Positions 43,302-53,500 are shown, counted from the stretch's first letter. The stretch: 64,000 nucleotides of DNA from Desulfurococcus mucosus DSM 2162 (GCF_000186365.1 NC_014961.1:372001-436000); one strand, 5' to 3'. Numbers and translations: made by a program. Notes: generated by a model not told the origin, from the letters alone.

Positions 43302-44426
43302 ATGCAGCAGGCCGGGAGCCACGATGCGGGAAGACCAGTGACTCCATCTAAGGTTGCGATCGTTATTCTCGGCTACAACGCTAGGAAGAGCTTGGGCCCG
43401 CTCCTAGATAGAGCCATAGACTCCGCCCTCGGCCAGTCCTACGGGAACGTGAAGGTCATCTTCGCGGATAACGGCTCCGCGGACGACAGCGCGGAGTACG
43501 TCTCAAGCAAGTACGGCGACAAGGTTAGGGTCGTTAGGCTGGGCAGGAACTACGGCTTCTGCCTCGGGAACAACCTGGCCGTGAGGCACCTATCGCCCGA
43601 CATCAAGTACATACTCTTCATGAACCCGGACGCGGTCCTCGAGGAGAGGTACGTCGAGAAGCTGGTCGGCATTATGGAGCGGGACGAGAGCGTAGGGATC
43701 GCGCAGGGCCTGCAGAGGTCTCTCGGCGGCTCCTTCTCGAGCCTCGGCGGCTACGTCGACTCGTACGGCAGGGCCGTGGAGGTGGACGTGAGCGGCCTCG
43801 AGGGGAGGCTCTCGGGCCTCGACGCGGTCTTCGAGGTGGCCTGGGCCTCCGGCTCCGCCATGATGGTCAGGAGGGAGCTCTTCGAGAGGCTGGGCGGCTT
43901 CTCCCCGGAGCTCTTCATGTACCACGACGAGATAGACCTCTGCGCCAGGGCCCTCTCCCTGGGGTACAGGACCGTGGTCTACCCCAGGGCTGTGTACTAC
44001 CACAGGAGGGGCACCGAGGGGGCACCGAAGAGAATAAACTGGCTCTCCTGGTACCTTGCCAACCGCAACAAGTGGCTCACCACGGTGAGGTACTTCCCGC
44101 TCAAGCACGTGCTAAGGGCTCTGCTCCTGTACCTCCCGGTGGAGGTGCTCATCAACGTGCTGAAGTCCGTCAGGAAGGGGGAGAGGGCCAGGGCGAGGCT
44201 GCAGCTGAGGATCGTCTGGCATGTGGCGAGGAACCTGAGGAGGGAGGCCTCATTCAGGAGGAGGTGGAGACCAGGGCTTCGCGGCCTGGAGGGCTTCATA
44301 ATGGACGTCCCCAGCCCCCTTATAGGGGTGGACCCGAGGAGGGCTCTGAGAAAACTTCTCTCTCACGCGCATGGGGCTCCGCGGCCGAAGAGCGGCCGGG
44401 CTAAGGCTTCTCCGGGTCGTGCCTAG
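43302..44426 (+). CDS. GT2 glycosyltransferase (rhamnosyltransferase-like)
   Basis: This 374-residue GT2 enzyme has VAIVILGYNARKSLGP, VIFADNGSADDS, the metal site LFMNPDAVLE, and WASGSAMMVRRELFERLGGF then MYHDEIDLCARA, the typical order of WbbL-like rhamnosyltransferases. The C-terminal part is basic and helical and ends with a proline/arginine-rich tail. The DNA is strongly GC-rich. Confidence 0.87.
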   Translation: MQQAGSHDAGRPVTPSKVAIVILGYNARKSLGPLLDRAIDSALGQSYGNVKVIFADNGSADDSAEYVSSKYGDKVRVVRLGRNYGFCLGNNLAVRHLSPDIKYILFMNPDAVLEERYVEKLVGIMERDESVGIAQGLQRSLGGSFSSLGGYVDSYGRAVEVDVSGLEGRLSGLDAVFEVAWASGSAMMVRRELFERLGGFSPELFMYHDEIDLCARALSLGYRTVVYPRAVYYHRRGTEGAPKRINWLSWYLANRNKWLTTVRYFPLKHVLRALLLYLPVEVLINVLKSVRKGERARARLQLRIVWHVARNLRREASFRRRWRPGLRGLEGFIMDVPSPLIGVDPRRALRKLLSHAHGAPRPKSGRAKASPGRA

Positions 44427-44453
44427 CACAAGAGCGCGCAACTATAGTCCGCG

Positions 44454-46052
44454 GTGAGACCCTCGATGAGCAGGAGAAGCCTCGTAGACCTGGCCGCCGA
44501 GGCCTCCAGGGGCGGAGCCTACCTTTTCGCCGGCAACGCCCTCTCCCTGGCGCTGTCCGCTCTGGCCTCCATTCTCATCGCCAGGCTGCTGGGGCCTGAG
44601 GGCTATGGGATATACTCTCTCGTCCTTACCGTGCCGGCTATAGTGGGTCCTCTCATAGGCCTCGGCATAGGTCAAGCTGTGACCCGTTATGTGGCTATGC
44701 TGGGGTCTGAGGGCAAGGGTTGTGATGCCTCTATGTATATAAGGGTCGCATTGATCTTTGAGGCTTCCCTGGGGCTTGTGGCCATGGTCCTTGTATTTCT
44801 CTGCTCAGATCTCGTAGCTATGTACATGCTCGGTAGACCTGGTATAGGCTCTCTTGTTGGATTGGTCTCTCCGCTTGTCTTAACAGGATCCATCATTGGT
44901 ATCTGTGACGGGGTCTTTTTGGCATTCCTGAAGACAAAGTACAGTGCTCTCGTCAAAAGTCTTCAGGCTCTCGTGAAATTAGCTCTATCGCCTCTTCTAG
45001 CACTAAGCCTAGGCGTGATGGGAGCCCTAGGGGGCAATGTGGCTAGCTATATAGTTGCTACCATTGCCTCTCTGGCTCTACTGGCATCAGCTTGCAGGAC
45101 TCTAGGGAGTAATAATAAGGCTACTAGTGTGGGCTATGTTGAGGCTCTAAGATCCATGATCTCCTATGCCTATCCTCTCTACCTCCCCACTCTCCTGGGC
45201 TTCCTAATTGGTAGAGTAATCTTTGTCCTCACAGCGCACTTCGTCAGCGATTATGAGCTTGGCAACTATTCCGTTGCCCAGAACCTCTACTCGCCAATTT
45301 CTATGGCGACATCTGCAATAGGATCCTCTCTATTCGCAGTTTTCTCAGGGCTGGATCCTGGAAGAGAGAGCCGAGAAGTGGCAGAGGTATTTAGGGCCTC
45401 TGTCAAGTACAGTACTGTGCTCATGGTCCCGGCGATAGCAATGGCAATTCTATTCTCTAGGGACCTAGTGGTCCTCGTCTATGGCCTTGACTACGAAGCA
45501 GCTCCCCTTTACTTGGCCCTCACAGCCACAGGAGCTCTGGGAGTCGGTCTGGGGGCATATGTGCTCGGGGGCCTCTTCGCTGGCATTGGGAAGACGCAAG
45601 AGGTATTCAGGTCATGGATCGTCAATACCCTGGTCTCCCTGCCGCTCACACTAATACTGCTGCCGAGGCTAGGGATGGTGGGAGCTATAGTGGCAGGTCT
45701 CATAGGAGGGTATGCGTCGACCGTATACCTCTTAATGAGAGCTAAGATAGAGGCAGGTGTCTCGATAGGCGCGAAAGAAATAGCGAGAGTGTACGTCTCC
45801 GCGGCAATCTCGGCACTAGCTACATTACCGGTGCTTTATGTAGAGATTCATGAGGTTCTCAGAGTGATATTGGCCTCGATCATCTATGTGGCATCCTACG
45901 CGATCATATTGCCACTGCTGGGAGCTCTAAAAGAGGACGAAGTCAGCATCTTAGTAAATGTAGCAAGAAGATCAGGCCCAGTGCTGTTACCCCTTACTCT
46001 ACTGCTAAGAATTGAGGAGAGGATTATCAGAAAGCTTAAACAGATCCTATAG
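44454..46052 (+). CDS. polysaccharide flippase (Wzx/MATE-like)
   Basis: This 532-residue protein with 12-14 predicted membrane helices belongs to the polysaccharide exporter (RfbX/Wzx, MOP) superfamily. It moves lipid-linked glycan units across the membrane. It begins GGAYLFAGNALSLALSALASILIARLLGPEGYGIYSL, seen in parts (LIARLLGPEGYG), which is the family signature. It is the only flippase in the window and defines this locus as a surface glycan export cluster. The first 120 bases are GC-rich and the rest more moderate. Confidence 0.9.
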   Translation: MRPSMSRRSLVDLAAEASRGGAYLFAGNALSLALSALASILIARLLGPEGYGIYSLVLTVPAIVGPLIGLGIGQAVTRYVAMLGSEGKGCDASMYIRVALIFEASLGLVAMVLVFLCSDLVAMYMLGRPGIGSLVGLVSPLVLTGSIIGICDGVFLAFLKTKYSALVKSLQALVKLALSPLLALSLGVMGALGGNVASYIVATIASLALLASACRTLGSNNKATSVGYVEALRSMISYAYPLYLPTLLGFLIGRVIFVLTAHFVSDYELGNYSVAQNLYSPISMATSAIGSSLFAVFSGLDPGRESREVAEVFRASVKYSTVLMVPAIAMAILFSRDLVVLVYGLDYEAAPLYLALTATGALGVGLGAYVLGGLFAGIGKTQEVFRSWIVNTLVSLPLTLILLPRLGMVGAIVAGLIGGYASTVYLLMRAKIEAGVSIGAKEIARVYVSAAISALATLPVLYVEIHEVLRVILASIIYVASYAIILPLLGALKEDEVSILVNVARRSGPVLLPLTLLLRIEERIIRKLKQIL

Positions 46053-46167
46053 TATGTGTTCTCGACCTGAGATTAACTATCATGCATCAGACCTTGCTTT
46101 CTGACCACAAGTGCCACCATGTTAAATGTGAAGGATTTGTTCATGTTTGTAGAGGAGTAAACAGCTC

Positions 46168-47364
46168 ATGACTACAGGAAGGATCCTTGTCTTCTCTAAG
46201 CTCTGGTGGCCTGAGGGCGGTGGTGGTGAGCTGGCCACGCATTTGATAACCAAGCATATCTTGTCGAGGCACTTCGAAGTGATTGTTGTCTCTGGCACCC
46301 GCCACCCCACCGGAGAGGTAATGGGGTATTGTAGGTACCTGTACTGGCCTGTTCTCAGAGAGCCTTACAAGCCTCTCGAATGGCTCAAGCTATTCTCTAA
46401 TACAGAGACCCTGAGGAAGCTCGTGGAAAAGGCTGACACTATCTACATACCCTCCCATACACTACTGCCCCTGGCCATCGCGGCCAAGAATATCAATCCC
46501 CGTGCAAGGGTCATTGTTCACCTCCACAACTATCAGCCACTAACATATACTTCTGTAATATTGCATGATGTGAACACGCGGTCTCTCGGTGATGTTATCG
46601 TGGAGCTTTACGAGCACGGAGACGTGGCCAGGGCTATTGCCACAGGCCTCCTTGACACACTAGGTGTGAATAGAGTCAGTGCTCTCGCTCTTGGCTATGC
46701 TGACAGGGTCGTGTGTGTTTCTAGGAGGCAATGCGGGATCATAGCATCAGGGCTTCCGGGTGTCTCTAGAAAGCTTGTACACGTCTACAACCTCCTGCCC
46801 GAGGTCCCTCCTGTAGAGAAAAGGCTAGGGAGGCCCCTACTCCTCTTCACAGGGGGCGACAGCTACCTGAAGGGCTTTCACCTAGTCCTCGGAGCGGCCC
46901 TAGAGCTGACGAGGCGTGGGCTCGACGCAGAAGTGCTGGTCACGCGTAGACTAGGGGAAATAGGCCTCAGCGCTGCCAGGAGACTGGGCAGAGTGCTGAA
47001 ACCAATAGGCCACGTAGACTATGAGAGACTGCTAGAGCTCTACTCTACAAGCTACGCACTTCTACACCCCTCTATATGGGAGGAGCCTTTGCCCTATGCT
47101 GTCATAGAGTCCATGCTCTCTGGCACAATACCCATAGCCTCTAGGGTCGGAGGTGTGCCGGAGATTGTTGATGGGACGCCAGCAGAGCGATTCATGTTTA
47201 TTCCAGGCGACCCGCTAATACTAGCTGAGAAAATTGAAGAAGTGATAGCCATGGGTCGCGAAGAGCTTTTAAGTATAGGAGGTCAATTGAGGGAAGCAAC
47301 GCTGAGAAAGTTTGAAGCTACTAAGATAGAGGGAAAGTTACTCAAAGCCTTCGGGGTCGAGTAG
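46168..47364 (+). CDS. GT4 glycosyltransferase
   Basis: This 398-residue GT-B enzyme opens RILVFSKLWWPEGGGGELATHL and ends with the donor site EEPLPYAVIESMLSGTIPIASRVGG, seen in parts (LPYAVIESMLSG). It begins after an intergenic stretch of about 115 bases. No membrane helix is seen. It is one of several GT4 enzymes that build the glycan. Confidence 0.88.
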   Translation: MTTGRILVFSKLWWPEGGGGELATHLITKHILSRHFEVIVVSGTRHPTGEVMGYCRYLYWPVLREPYKPLEWLKLFSNTETLRKLVEKADTIYIPSHTLLPLAIAAKNINPRARVIVHLHNYQPLTYTSVILHDVNTRSLGDVIVELYEHGDVARAIATGLLDTLGVNRVSALALGYADRVVCVSRRQCGIIASGLPGVSRKLVHVYNLLPEVPPVEKRLGRPLLLFTGGDSYLKGFHLVLGAALELTRRGLDAEVLVTRRLGEIGLSAARRLGRVLKPIGHVDYERLLELYSTSYALLHPSIWEEPLPYAVIESMLSGTIPIASRVGGVPEIVDGTPAERFMFIPGDPLILAEKIEEVIAMGREELLSIGGQLREATLRKFEATKIEGKLLKAFGVE

Positions 47365-47505
47365 TATGAGAGTGATAAGGTTCGGGGTTTCCTGGGTTCT
47401 AGACTGGAGGAATGATGTAATCGCTCTTCTAGGCGGGCTAAGCATATGAGGCTTACACAGACGGGTTAAAAGGCTTGGATTCGCTCTTAAAAACAAGTTT
47501 CAGCG
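47365..47505. other. short gene remnant and promoter
   Basis: A frame from 47365 begins MRVIRFGVSWVLDWRNDVIALLGG and stops within 30 codons; it looks like the start of a lost protein. A TATA-like TCTTAAAAAC lies near 47484-47493, upstream of the next gene. Confidence 0.3.
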
Positions 47506-48180
47506 GTGTTAGGCTTGGGTAGAGTTATAGTGTTCGCTGGTTTAGAGGGCGCCGGTAAGACGACGCATATCCGTTTGTTGGCTATAAGGCTTAAGAAAAG
47601 AGGGCTGAGGGTAAGAACCACTTATTTGAAAACAGTGTTTATCTTCGCCCGCCTTCTCCCCAGGTTGTTCTCAAGACTCGGACTCGGGAAGAGAGAAATA
47701 TACGCTGCTCACAGGTGTGGAGTACTTTTAGACCTTGCCTTAAACTCCGTGCTTTTACCACTTTTAAAGCTCCTGAGAATAAGTGCTATTACTAGGCGAA
47801 ACGACTTCATCCTAGTCGAAGAGCACTTGCCAGGCTCTCTAGTAGACTACTACCACGCAGCCCTAGTACTCGGGCTAGACTTAAAGCTGGTGAAGAAACT
47901 CGTAAGAATCCTCTCAAGGCTCATGTGGGGCAGGAGTCCTGAAGTCCTAGTACTATGGGCGCCTCCGTCCTCACTGCCAGAAAGATGGAGGAAAAGGGGC
48001 ACACCACCAGAGCTTAAGACGTACGTATTTACTCAAATTCTAGTCCTAAAAACATGGGTCAAGAGAGAGGGCTGTCTCATAAACACGGAAGGGAGAAAAA
48101 TAATCAATACATCTAAAGAACTTGAGTGCTTGCTTGGTATAACAAGAAGTAATTGTGACTTCAGCGAACATCGTTCTTGA
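47506..48180 (+). CDS. thymidylate-kinase-like P-loop protein
   Basis: This 224-residue P-loop kinase has VIVFAGLEGAGKTTHIRLL (Walker A GLEGAGKTT), like thymidylate kinase. The usual DRY/DRF of that family is replaced by EEHLPGSLVDYYH, and the lid region KRGTPPE is atypical, so it may phosphorylate something other than dTMP. It could start with TTG at 47515 instead of GTG at 47506; GGTG lies upstream of the former. Thymidylate-kinase-like proteins occur in other archaeal glycan loci with unknown roles. See also the protein at 51907. Confidence 0.75.
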   Translation: MLGLGRVIVFAGLEGAGKTTHIRLLAIRLKKRGLRVRTTYLKTVFIFARLLPRLFSRLGLGKREIYAAHRCGVLLDLALNSVLLPLLKLLRISAITRRNDFILVEEHLPGSLVDYYHAALVLGLDLKLVKKLVRILSRLMWGRSPEVLVLWAPPSSLPERWRKRGTPPELKTYVFTQILVLKTWVKREGCLINTEGRKIINTSKELECLLGITRSNCDFSEHRS

Positions 48181-48400
48181 ATAGAGTAGAGTTATAGAAC
48201 TAGAATCCCTTAAGAGCTGCATTTATTTCTACATGAATGTGAAAAGACCTCGGTTTGGTAACTTGTAAGCTGAGGCTTATCTACAGTTAATGAAGCAAAA
48301 GAGGCTATAGTAGAGAACAGGATGATGTGCGGAATAAAGTTCTCAAGACGGATGGCAAGAGTCTCTAGTTATACTTAGAGTAGATAAGTGGTAGAGTACA
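48181..48400. other. AT-rich intergenic region
   Basis: It is AT-rich with no open frame of note and no repeat or RNA fold that I could see. It marks the entry into the AT-rich part of the glycan locus. Confidence 0.35.
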
Positions 48401-49546
48401 TTGGTTTTGAGAACGCATAGAAACAGTGGGAAGCTGAGGATAATTATCGTTGGTCCTTCTGCTAAGGACATGTCAGGTTCCTTGCTTAGACCTATGAATT
48501 TCTACTATTCTTTAAAAGACCTGAAAACGTTATCAGTTCGTTATTTGCCTATTTCGCGTCTAGCCCAACTATTTATGCCAAAAACATTATCAAGCCTTCT
48601 TAAATCTGACATTGTTATCGTAAGCGGCACGAATCCGTGGATCTCTGCTTTCATGGTATTGGCTAGAAAGATTTTTAGAAGAACTACGGTAGTAGATGTA
48701 CATGGGGTTGCATGGCTCGAGTCGATAAGCACTGGTCAACCAGGGATTATTGGGAGATTTATACTTTTTTTGAGCGAGTATTTAACGTATAAACATGCCC
48801 ACTACATCATAGCAGCTTCAACCTATACTTCGGAAGCCATATACAGGTACTTTACTCCAAGAAAAGCTCGTGTTATTGAGAATGCGTTAACCCCTATTTT
48901 CGAAGACATTGTAGCGAAGCTAAAAGAGAAGACGGTCTTAGGCCTGCGCGAAAAGATCTCTATCCTCCTAGGGTTGCAGAACCATCTAGATAAGACCATA
49001 GTAGTTGCCCCGCTACCCGGAGTATTTTCATCAAATATTTTAGCGTATAGCGAATTGATGAATATTGCATGGCTCCTGCCTTCCAATGTGCTGATCATAG
49101 TGACTGGTCATAGGATAAAACGACCCAGTTTAAGGGCTAAAAATGAGGAGAACAGCCGATACAAGGTAATACAAGTAGGCTTTCTAACATACCCAGCATA
49201 TGCGGCTCTCCTTCTCTCCTCTGAAGCTATCATACTCCCATATCCAAAGAATGCAATATGTGGAGGAGCCAGAAACAAGGTTTTAGAAGCAGGTTACATT
49301 GGAAAACCCATAGTTTCAACACCTGCTGGTATGCTGTTTATACCTGCTATTCCCAGAAAGCATTATATTCCCTTAGAAGAATTCTTACATATCTCAAAGA
49401 ACTCATCGGCTTTTAGAGAATGGAACTCCATAGGTTTAGAGTTCCAAAAACTGATATTGTCGAGGTACACTTTCAAGGTTTTCAAGCGGTCATTGCTAAA
49501 GGAGTTAAGAGGAATCCTTACATCCGCATCTGAGTATTTCTGGTGA
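48401..49546 (+). CDS. GT4-like glycosyltransferase
   Basis: This 381-residue GT-B-type protein starts with TTG at 48401. It has LRIIIVGPSAKDMSGSLLRPMNF, TVVDVHGVAW and YIIAASTYTSEAIYRYF in the N-terminal domain, and NAICGGARNKVLEAGYIGKPIVSTPAG in the donor site. The E-x7-E motif is only partly kept. The DNA is AT-rich, unlike most of the window. Confidence 0.78.
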   Translation: MVLRTHRNSGKLRIIIVGPSAKDMSGSLLRPMNFYYSLKDLKTLSVRYLPISRLAQLFMPKTLSSLLKSDIVIVSGTNPWISAFMVLARKIFRRTTVVDVHGVAWLESISTGQPGIIGRFILFLSEYLTYKHAHYIIAASTYTSEAIYRYFTPRKARVIENALTPIFEDIVAKLKEKTVLGLREKISILLGLQNHLDKTIVVAPLPGVFSSNILAYSELMNIAWLLPSNVLIIVTGHRIKRPSLRAKNEENSRYKVIQVGFLTYPAYAALLLSSEAIILPYPKNAICGGARNKVLEAGYIGKPIVSTPAGMLFIPAIPRKHYIPLEEFLHISKNSSAFREWNSIGLEFQKLILSRYTFKVFKRSLLKELRGILTSASEYFW

Positions 49547-49638
49547 AAAATTGATGATAATCTTCTCCAGAGGAAGCTGTAATCTCATGCAAAGCTGTTG
49601 TAAACACTGCTCGAGTTTACTCTTGTTGTCTACATCTC

Positions 49639-50666
49639 TTGGGTAACTTGAAAATGAGGCAAAAAGTAGGCATAGTTGTCTTGACATATAACTCTCTCTC
49701 AAAAATCGGCGAAGACACATTCCGAAAAATTTTGTCGAGAATACTTGGCATAGACTATGAGAACTGTAAAATAATATTCGTTGATAATAACTCGAAAGAC
49801 TCCACACCGGAATTCATATCACGGTTTATAAGTTCTATGAGATCGCAGGAGCATCTAAAATGCGATGCGGAGGTCTTGAAACTAGATAGAAACTATGGGT
49901 GGTCGGGCGGTAACAATAGAGCAGCAGTGCTTTTGAAAGATACCAAGTACCTGTTGTTTTTGAATGATGATGTCATCGTTGAGCCAGATATTGTGTCAAA
50001 ACTAGTAGATATAATGGAGAAAAACCCGATATTGGTGCTGCTCAGCCAGTCATTATAAACCTCGATGGTTCATACAACTTGGGTTTCACTCTAAGCCTGG
50101 GATTGCTTCCATCCCCCATCACAGTAGAAACAATGCCAGCTCACAGGATCCAGGACAACTTATTGGAGGTCTCATATGCGATGGGTGCAGCACTACTCAC
50201 GAGAACAAACCTGTTTTTCAGATTAGGTATGTTCGACGAAGAATACTTCTTCTGGTTTGATGATGTAGACTATGGTTTAAGGGTATGGTCAGCAGGATAT
50301 AGGAATGTATGTGTGCTTGAGTGCTCAGTTTACCATATCGGTAGCGCTACATTTGGCAGGGCTAATCCTAAGCTACGCTACTATTTCTCGAGGAACCTTT
50401 TGCTCTTGCTGGTAAAACTACCGCTCTTATCCATACTAGCGATATTACCGGTAACAATTCTTGAGGTCATTTTCACACAAATATTGCATAGTTTAAAAAG
50501 CTCAGACACATTGGGGCTACTTTTTACACTGATAGGTCTAAAACACTTCACGAAGAGGCTCATAGGCCGGAAGCTTTATACACGTAAAATTATGCTCTCA
50601 ATAAACATGCTGCATCATACTATTACACATCCGTATGTAACAGCACGAAATCTTCGCTTTTTATGA
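49639..50666 (+). pseudogene. GT2 glycosyltransferase with one-base deletion
   Basis: The first frame, from 49639, reads VGIVVLTYNSLSKIGED and the metal site LFLNDDVIVEPD, then goes off after EKNP and stops at 50056-50058. The next frame carries on from near 50028 with DIGAAQPVIINLDGSYNLGF, MFDEEYFFWFDDVDYGLRVWSAGY and a C-terminal membrane helix to 50666. The span is 1028 bases, one short of 343 codons. A lost C in AACCC(C)GAT would fit. The intact protein would be a typical rhamnosyltransferase-like GT2 of about 342 residues. Confidence 0.78.
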
Positions 50667-50687
50667 TAGCAGAAGATAATACTTAAT

Positions 50688-51803
50688 TTGGTGAGGTTTA
50701 TCAAGGTAGCATTTGTAAATTGGAGGCCATCAGATGAATACTTTTCAGAGTTGAGTAAAGAGCTTTCAGAAAAAGGGATAAAAACAGACGCTATACCATT
50801 GATATCAGAGTTCCACCTTAGCAATCTAGATCCTCGGGCTCTCATAGAGTATGATGTAGTTTACTTTGTTAACTTATTCTATCCTAACGACGAGCTTTAC
50901 TACCTCTTAAGACTTTCTCGTACCTTAGAGACTAAGCCCATTGTCTATGGTGTACATGCACCGGTGGTCATGCCTAGGTTTAGGGGATATAGGCCGCGTA
51001 ATTACTTGTACAGTATGCTTTCCCTTCTTCGGCTAATCGTCGAAAGGACATTTATAAATAATCAAATCTGTTCTATTCATGTTCTGAATAGCTTTGATCT
51101 ACAGGTGTTTAGAGCCTTAAGGTTTCGCCGGGTGGCATACATCCCGTGGGGTATTCCTAATACAATTCTAGAGAATTGTCAGCCGTCTCCTGATGAAAAG
51201 CAAAGTGACAGGTTTACCATTGTATTTGTCGGTGCTCGGTATGGTAAAGGTGCAGATATCGCGTATTCTGTTATAAGCTCTCTTCTTCCGCGTTTCCCAG
51301 ATATACATGCTAAGATATTTCTTGGCCACGGCACACTCCCGGCCCTTGTGCAACATCTCCAAAATCTTGCTGACAAGTTCCCAAACAGAGTCGATATATT
51401 TCATTTGCTATCTAGGAGAGATTTTCTTAAAGAACTACTTCAAGCGCATCTCTTACTCTTTCCGAGCAAATATGAAACCTTCGGCTTGGTAGTACTCGAA
51501 GCTCTAGCCTGCGGTACACCTGTAGTCGCATTTGATATTCCCGGAGCTCCTAGAGATCTTCTGAAACCGGCTGTATCCAGAGGTGAGCTCTGCGGTCATA
51601 TAGCTAAAAACTTTGATCTTAAAAGTCTAACTAGAGGTGTGTTGAAGTATTATTTGCTCTGGAAAAAAGACAGTTCTTACGTGGTTCCAAGCATCAGTTC
51701 TAGAAGACTCGCTGAGCGCTATCCTTTGACTAATATGGCAATGGATCTTGCTAAATTGTTTAATGAAGCGGCACTAAGTTGCAGGTCTGGGTGTTCTTGT
51801 TAA
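50688..51803 (+). CDS. GT4 glycosyltransferase
   Basis: This 371-residue GT-B enzyme contains VYGVHAPVVMPRFRGY, VFVGARYGKGADIAYSV and the donor site YETFGLVVLEALACGTPVVAF (complete E-x7-E). It starts at TTG 50688 or GTG 50691. AT-rich, like its upstream neighbour. The C-terminus ends with a cysteine cluster, SCRSGCSC. Confidence 0.88.
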   Translation: MVRFIKVAFVNWRPSDEYFSELSKELSEKGIKTDAIPLISEFHLSNLDPRALIEYDVVYFVNLFYPNDELYYLLRLSRTLETKPIVYGVHAPVVMPRFRGYRPRNYLYSMLSLLRLIVERTFINNQICSIHVLNSFDLQVFRALRFRRVAYIPWGIPNTILENCQPSPDEKQSDRFTIVFVGARYGKGADIAYSVISSLLPRFPDIHAKIFLGHGTLPALVQHLQNLADKFPNRVDIFHLLSRRDFLKELLQAHLLLFPSKYETFGLVVLEALACGTPVVAFDIPGAPRDLLKPAVSRGELCGHIAKNFDLKSLTRGVLKYYLLWKKDSSYVVPSISSRRLAERYPLTNMAMDLAKLFNEAALSCRSGCSC

Positions 51804-51906
51804 AACATGTAAAATGCTTTGGGATCCAGCACGTGGGGTTTAGCTTTATACCATTATATTGAATATCTTGACTCGAGATTTTCAATGCTAAACTGAAGTG
51901 ATTCAT

Positions 51907-52545
51907 ATGAGGTGTGTTGTTGTCTGCTTCTTTGGGTGTGATGGTTCTGGGAAGTCTACGCTTGCGGGGTTGCTTTCCAGGTATTTGTCTGATTGCACTG
52001 GTAAGCAAAGCGTGGTTGTCTGGGTTCGGGGGACACATACTTTTTCCTCATTTTTAGCTAGGTTTATGGAGGGGTTTCAGCTGTTTAAAGGCAACTGTAA
52101 TCCCTACTATAACATATGCGTTCCCGAGAAGATGAGCTATTTATGGGTATGGCTTGAATTCTTCTCGGCTCTCCCAGTGTTCTTTGCTCGCTTTGTTTTG
52201 CCAAGGATTACGGGGAGGGTTGTTGTGGCTGAGCGGTGTCCTGTTGACTTCCTTGTGTGGCTTGCTGTTACGTTGAGGAGGAATGTTTTCAAGAGCTTTA
52301 TTGGGAGGGCCACGCTCTCGATCGCTTTTAGCCTCTGCGAGTGCATGGTCTATGTTAGGGCTGATGAAGGAGTCCTCTTATCTAGGAGGAGTGCCCTGTG
52401 GGATAGAAGGGTTATACCTGTTGAGCTAAGGATCTATGATTCCCTTGCAAGGTTCCTGGGTGTTAGAGTAGTTGACACCTCGGGTAAGAGTGTTGAAGAG
52501 AGCTTGAGGGAGGTGGTGGAGATTGCGGGGAATGAATGCGTATAG
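51907..52545 (+). CDS. thymidylate-kinase-like P-loop protein, second copy
   Basis: This 212-residue P-loop protein has VVCFFGCDGSGKSTLAGLL (Walker A) and VVAERCPVDFLVWLAV, which stands where the DRY motif of thymidylate kinase lies. The ATG at 51907 is preferred to the one at 51898. It overlaps the nucleotidyltransferase-like gene, so the two are cotranslated, which suggests one modification step (phosphoryl plus nucleotidyl chemistry) on a glycan or lipid carrier. That role is inference. Confidence 0.75.
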   Translation: MRCVVVCFFGCDGSGKSTLAGLLSRYLSDCTGKQSVVVWVRGTHTFSSFLARFMEGFQLFKGNCNPYYNICVPEKMSYLWVWLEFFSALPVFFARFVLPRITGRVVVAERCPVDFLVWLAVTLRRNVFKSFIGRATLSIAFSLCECMVYVRADEGVLLSRRSALWDRRVIPVELRIYDSLARFLGVRVVDTSGKSVEESLREVVEIAGNECV

Positions 52546-53407
52546 GGAGTGCTTCAAGCTAATCTACAATAGCATTGGAGGCGGCAAAGGGATCCATGTA
52601 AACAGGGATCTCTACGGCTACTGCCTCGAGCTCGCCTCCTTGAACAAGGTGAAGCTGCAGTTCCTCCGCTCCATTGATTCACGGGATGAGGAGAGGAGGC
52701 GTGAGGAAGCGAGGTACGCTGTATTCCTCAGGGAGCTTGAATCGGTTTCAAGGGCTTTAAAAGGGGTTGAGCACGCCTTCATAAAGCTGAGGAAGCCCGT
52801 AGCCTACGTGCCATCGGACATAGACCTATTGCTGAGCCCATCATCTCTTAGGAGCGCTGTCTCCAGGCTCAGAGATCTGGGCTACAGTATTATTGTCAAA
52901 GAACCCTACTGTGTCACGCTCGTGAGGAAAACCTCAATAGTAGACCTCTACGTTCACCCCACGATTGCAGGAGTAATCTACGCAGAGGGATCGAGGCTCC
53001 TAAGCTACACTGAGACAGCTGGCTTCAACGGGGTCGAGGTAAAAGTCCTGGAGAGGGATGCAGAAGCCGTACTAGCAGTTGCCCACGCGCTCTACAAGGA
53101 GCGAGTGTACACGTTGAACGACTACTTCACAGTAGAGAAATGGCTCTCCAATAGGAGCTTGAAGATTGCGAAGGAGTTGAAGGCCCTTGAAGCAGTCTCA
53201 CTAGCAGCGACCTTAAACCAGCAGGTGAGAGAAGGCTCCATAGTGCTACCATACAGGCTACCCATGCCTCGGTGGATTACACTGCTCGCCAGGAAAACAT
53301 GGAGAGACCCACTCTTCACCTCAACAATAACTAAAGCAGCAGGATACATCCCGAGCAAGAGGTTCGGAAGGCAAGTAGTATCAAAGCTCACCAGGCTAGG
53401 CTACTAG
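52532..53407 (+). CDS. nucleotidyltransferase-like protein (NTP_transf_5 type)
   Basis: This 291-residue protein resembles the uncharacterised nucleotidyltransferase family PF14907, often found in capsule loci. The likely active site is HAFIKLRKP followed by YVPSDIDLLL (D-x-D). It overlaps the P-loop gene at its start. The start is taken at the ATG at 52532; TTG at 52523 is possible. The substrate is unknown. Confidence 0.7.
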   Translation: MNAYRECFKLIYNSIGGGKGIHVNRDLYGYCLELASLNKVKLQFLRSIDSRDEERRREEARYAVFLRELESVSRALKGVEHAFIKLRKPVAYVPSDIDLLLSPSSLRSAVSRLRDLGYSIIVKEPYCVTLVRKTSIVDLYVHPTIAGVIYAEGSRLLSYTETAGFNGVEVKVLERDAEAVLAVAHALYKERVYTLNDYFTVEKWLSNRSLKIAKELKALEAVSLAATLNQQVREGSIVLPYRLPMPRWITLLARKTWRDPLFTSTITKAAGYIPSKRFGRQVVSKLTRLGY

Positions 53408-53500
53408 GCGTCCTGGACAATACTACTGTTTAAAGAGGCATCTGCAAGGATTACCCTTCACAGATGAAGGCAATAAATATCTCACCCTATTAATGAAGGC

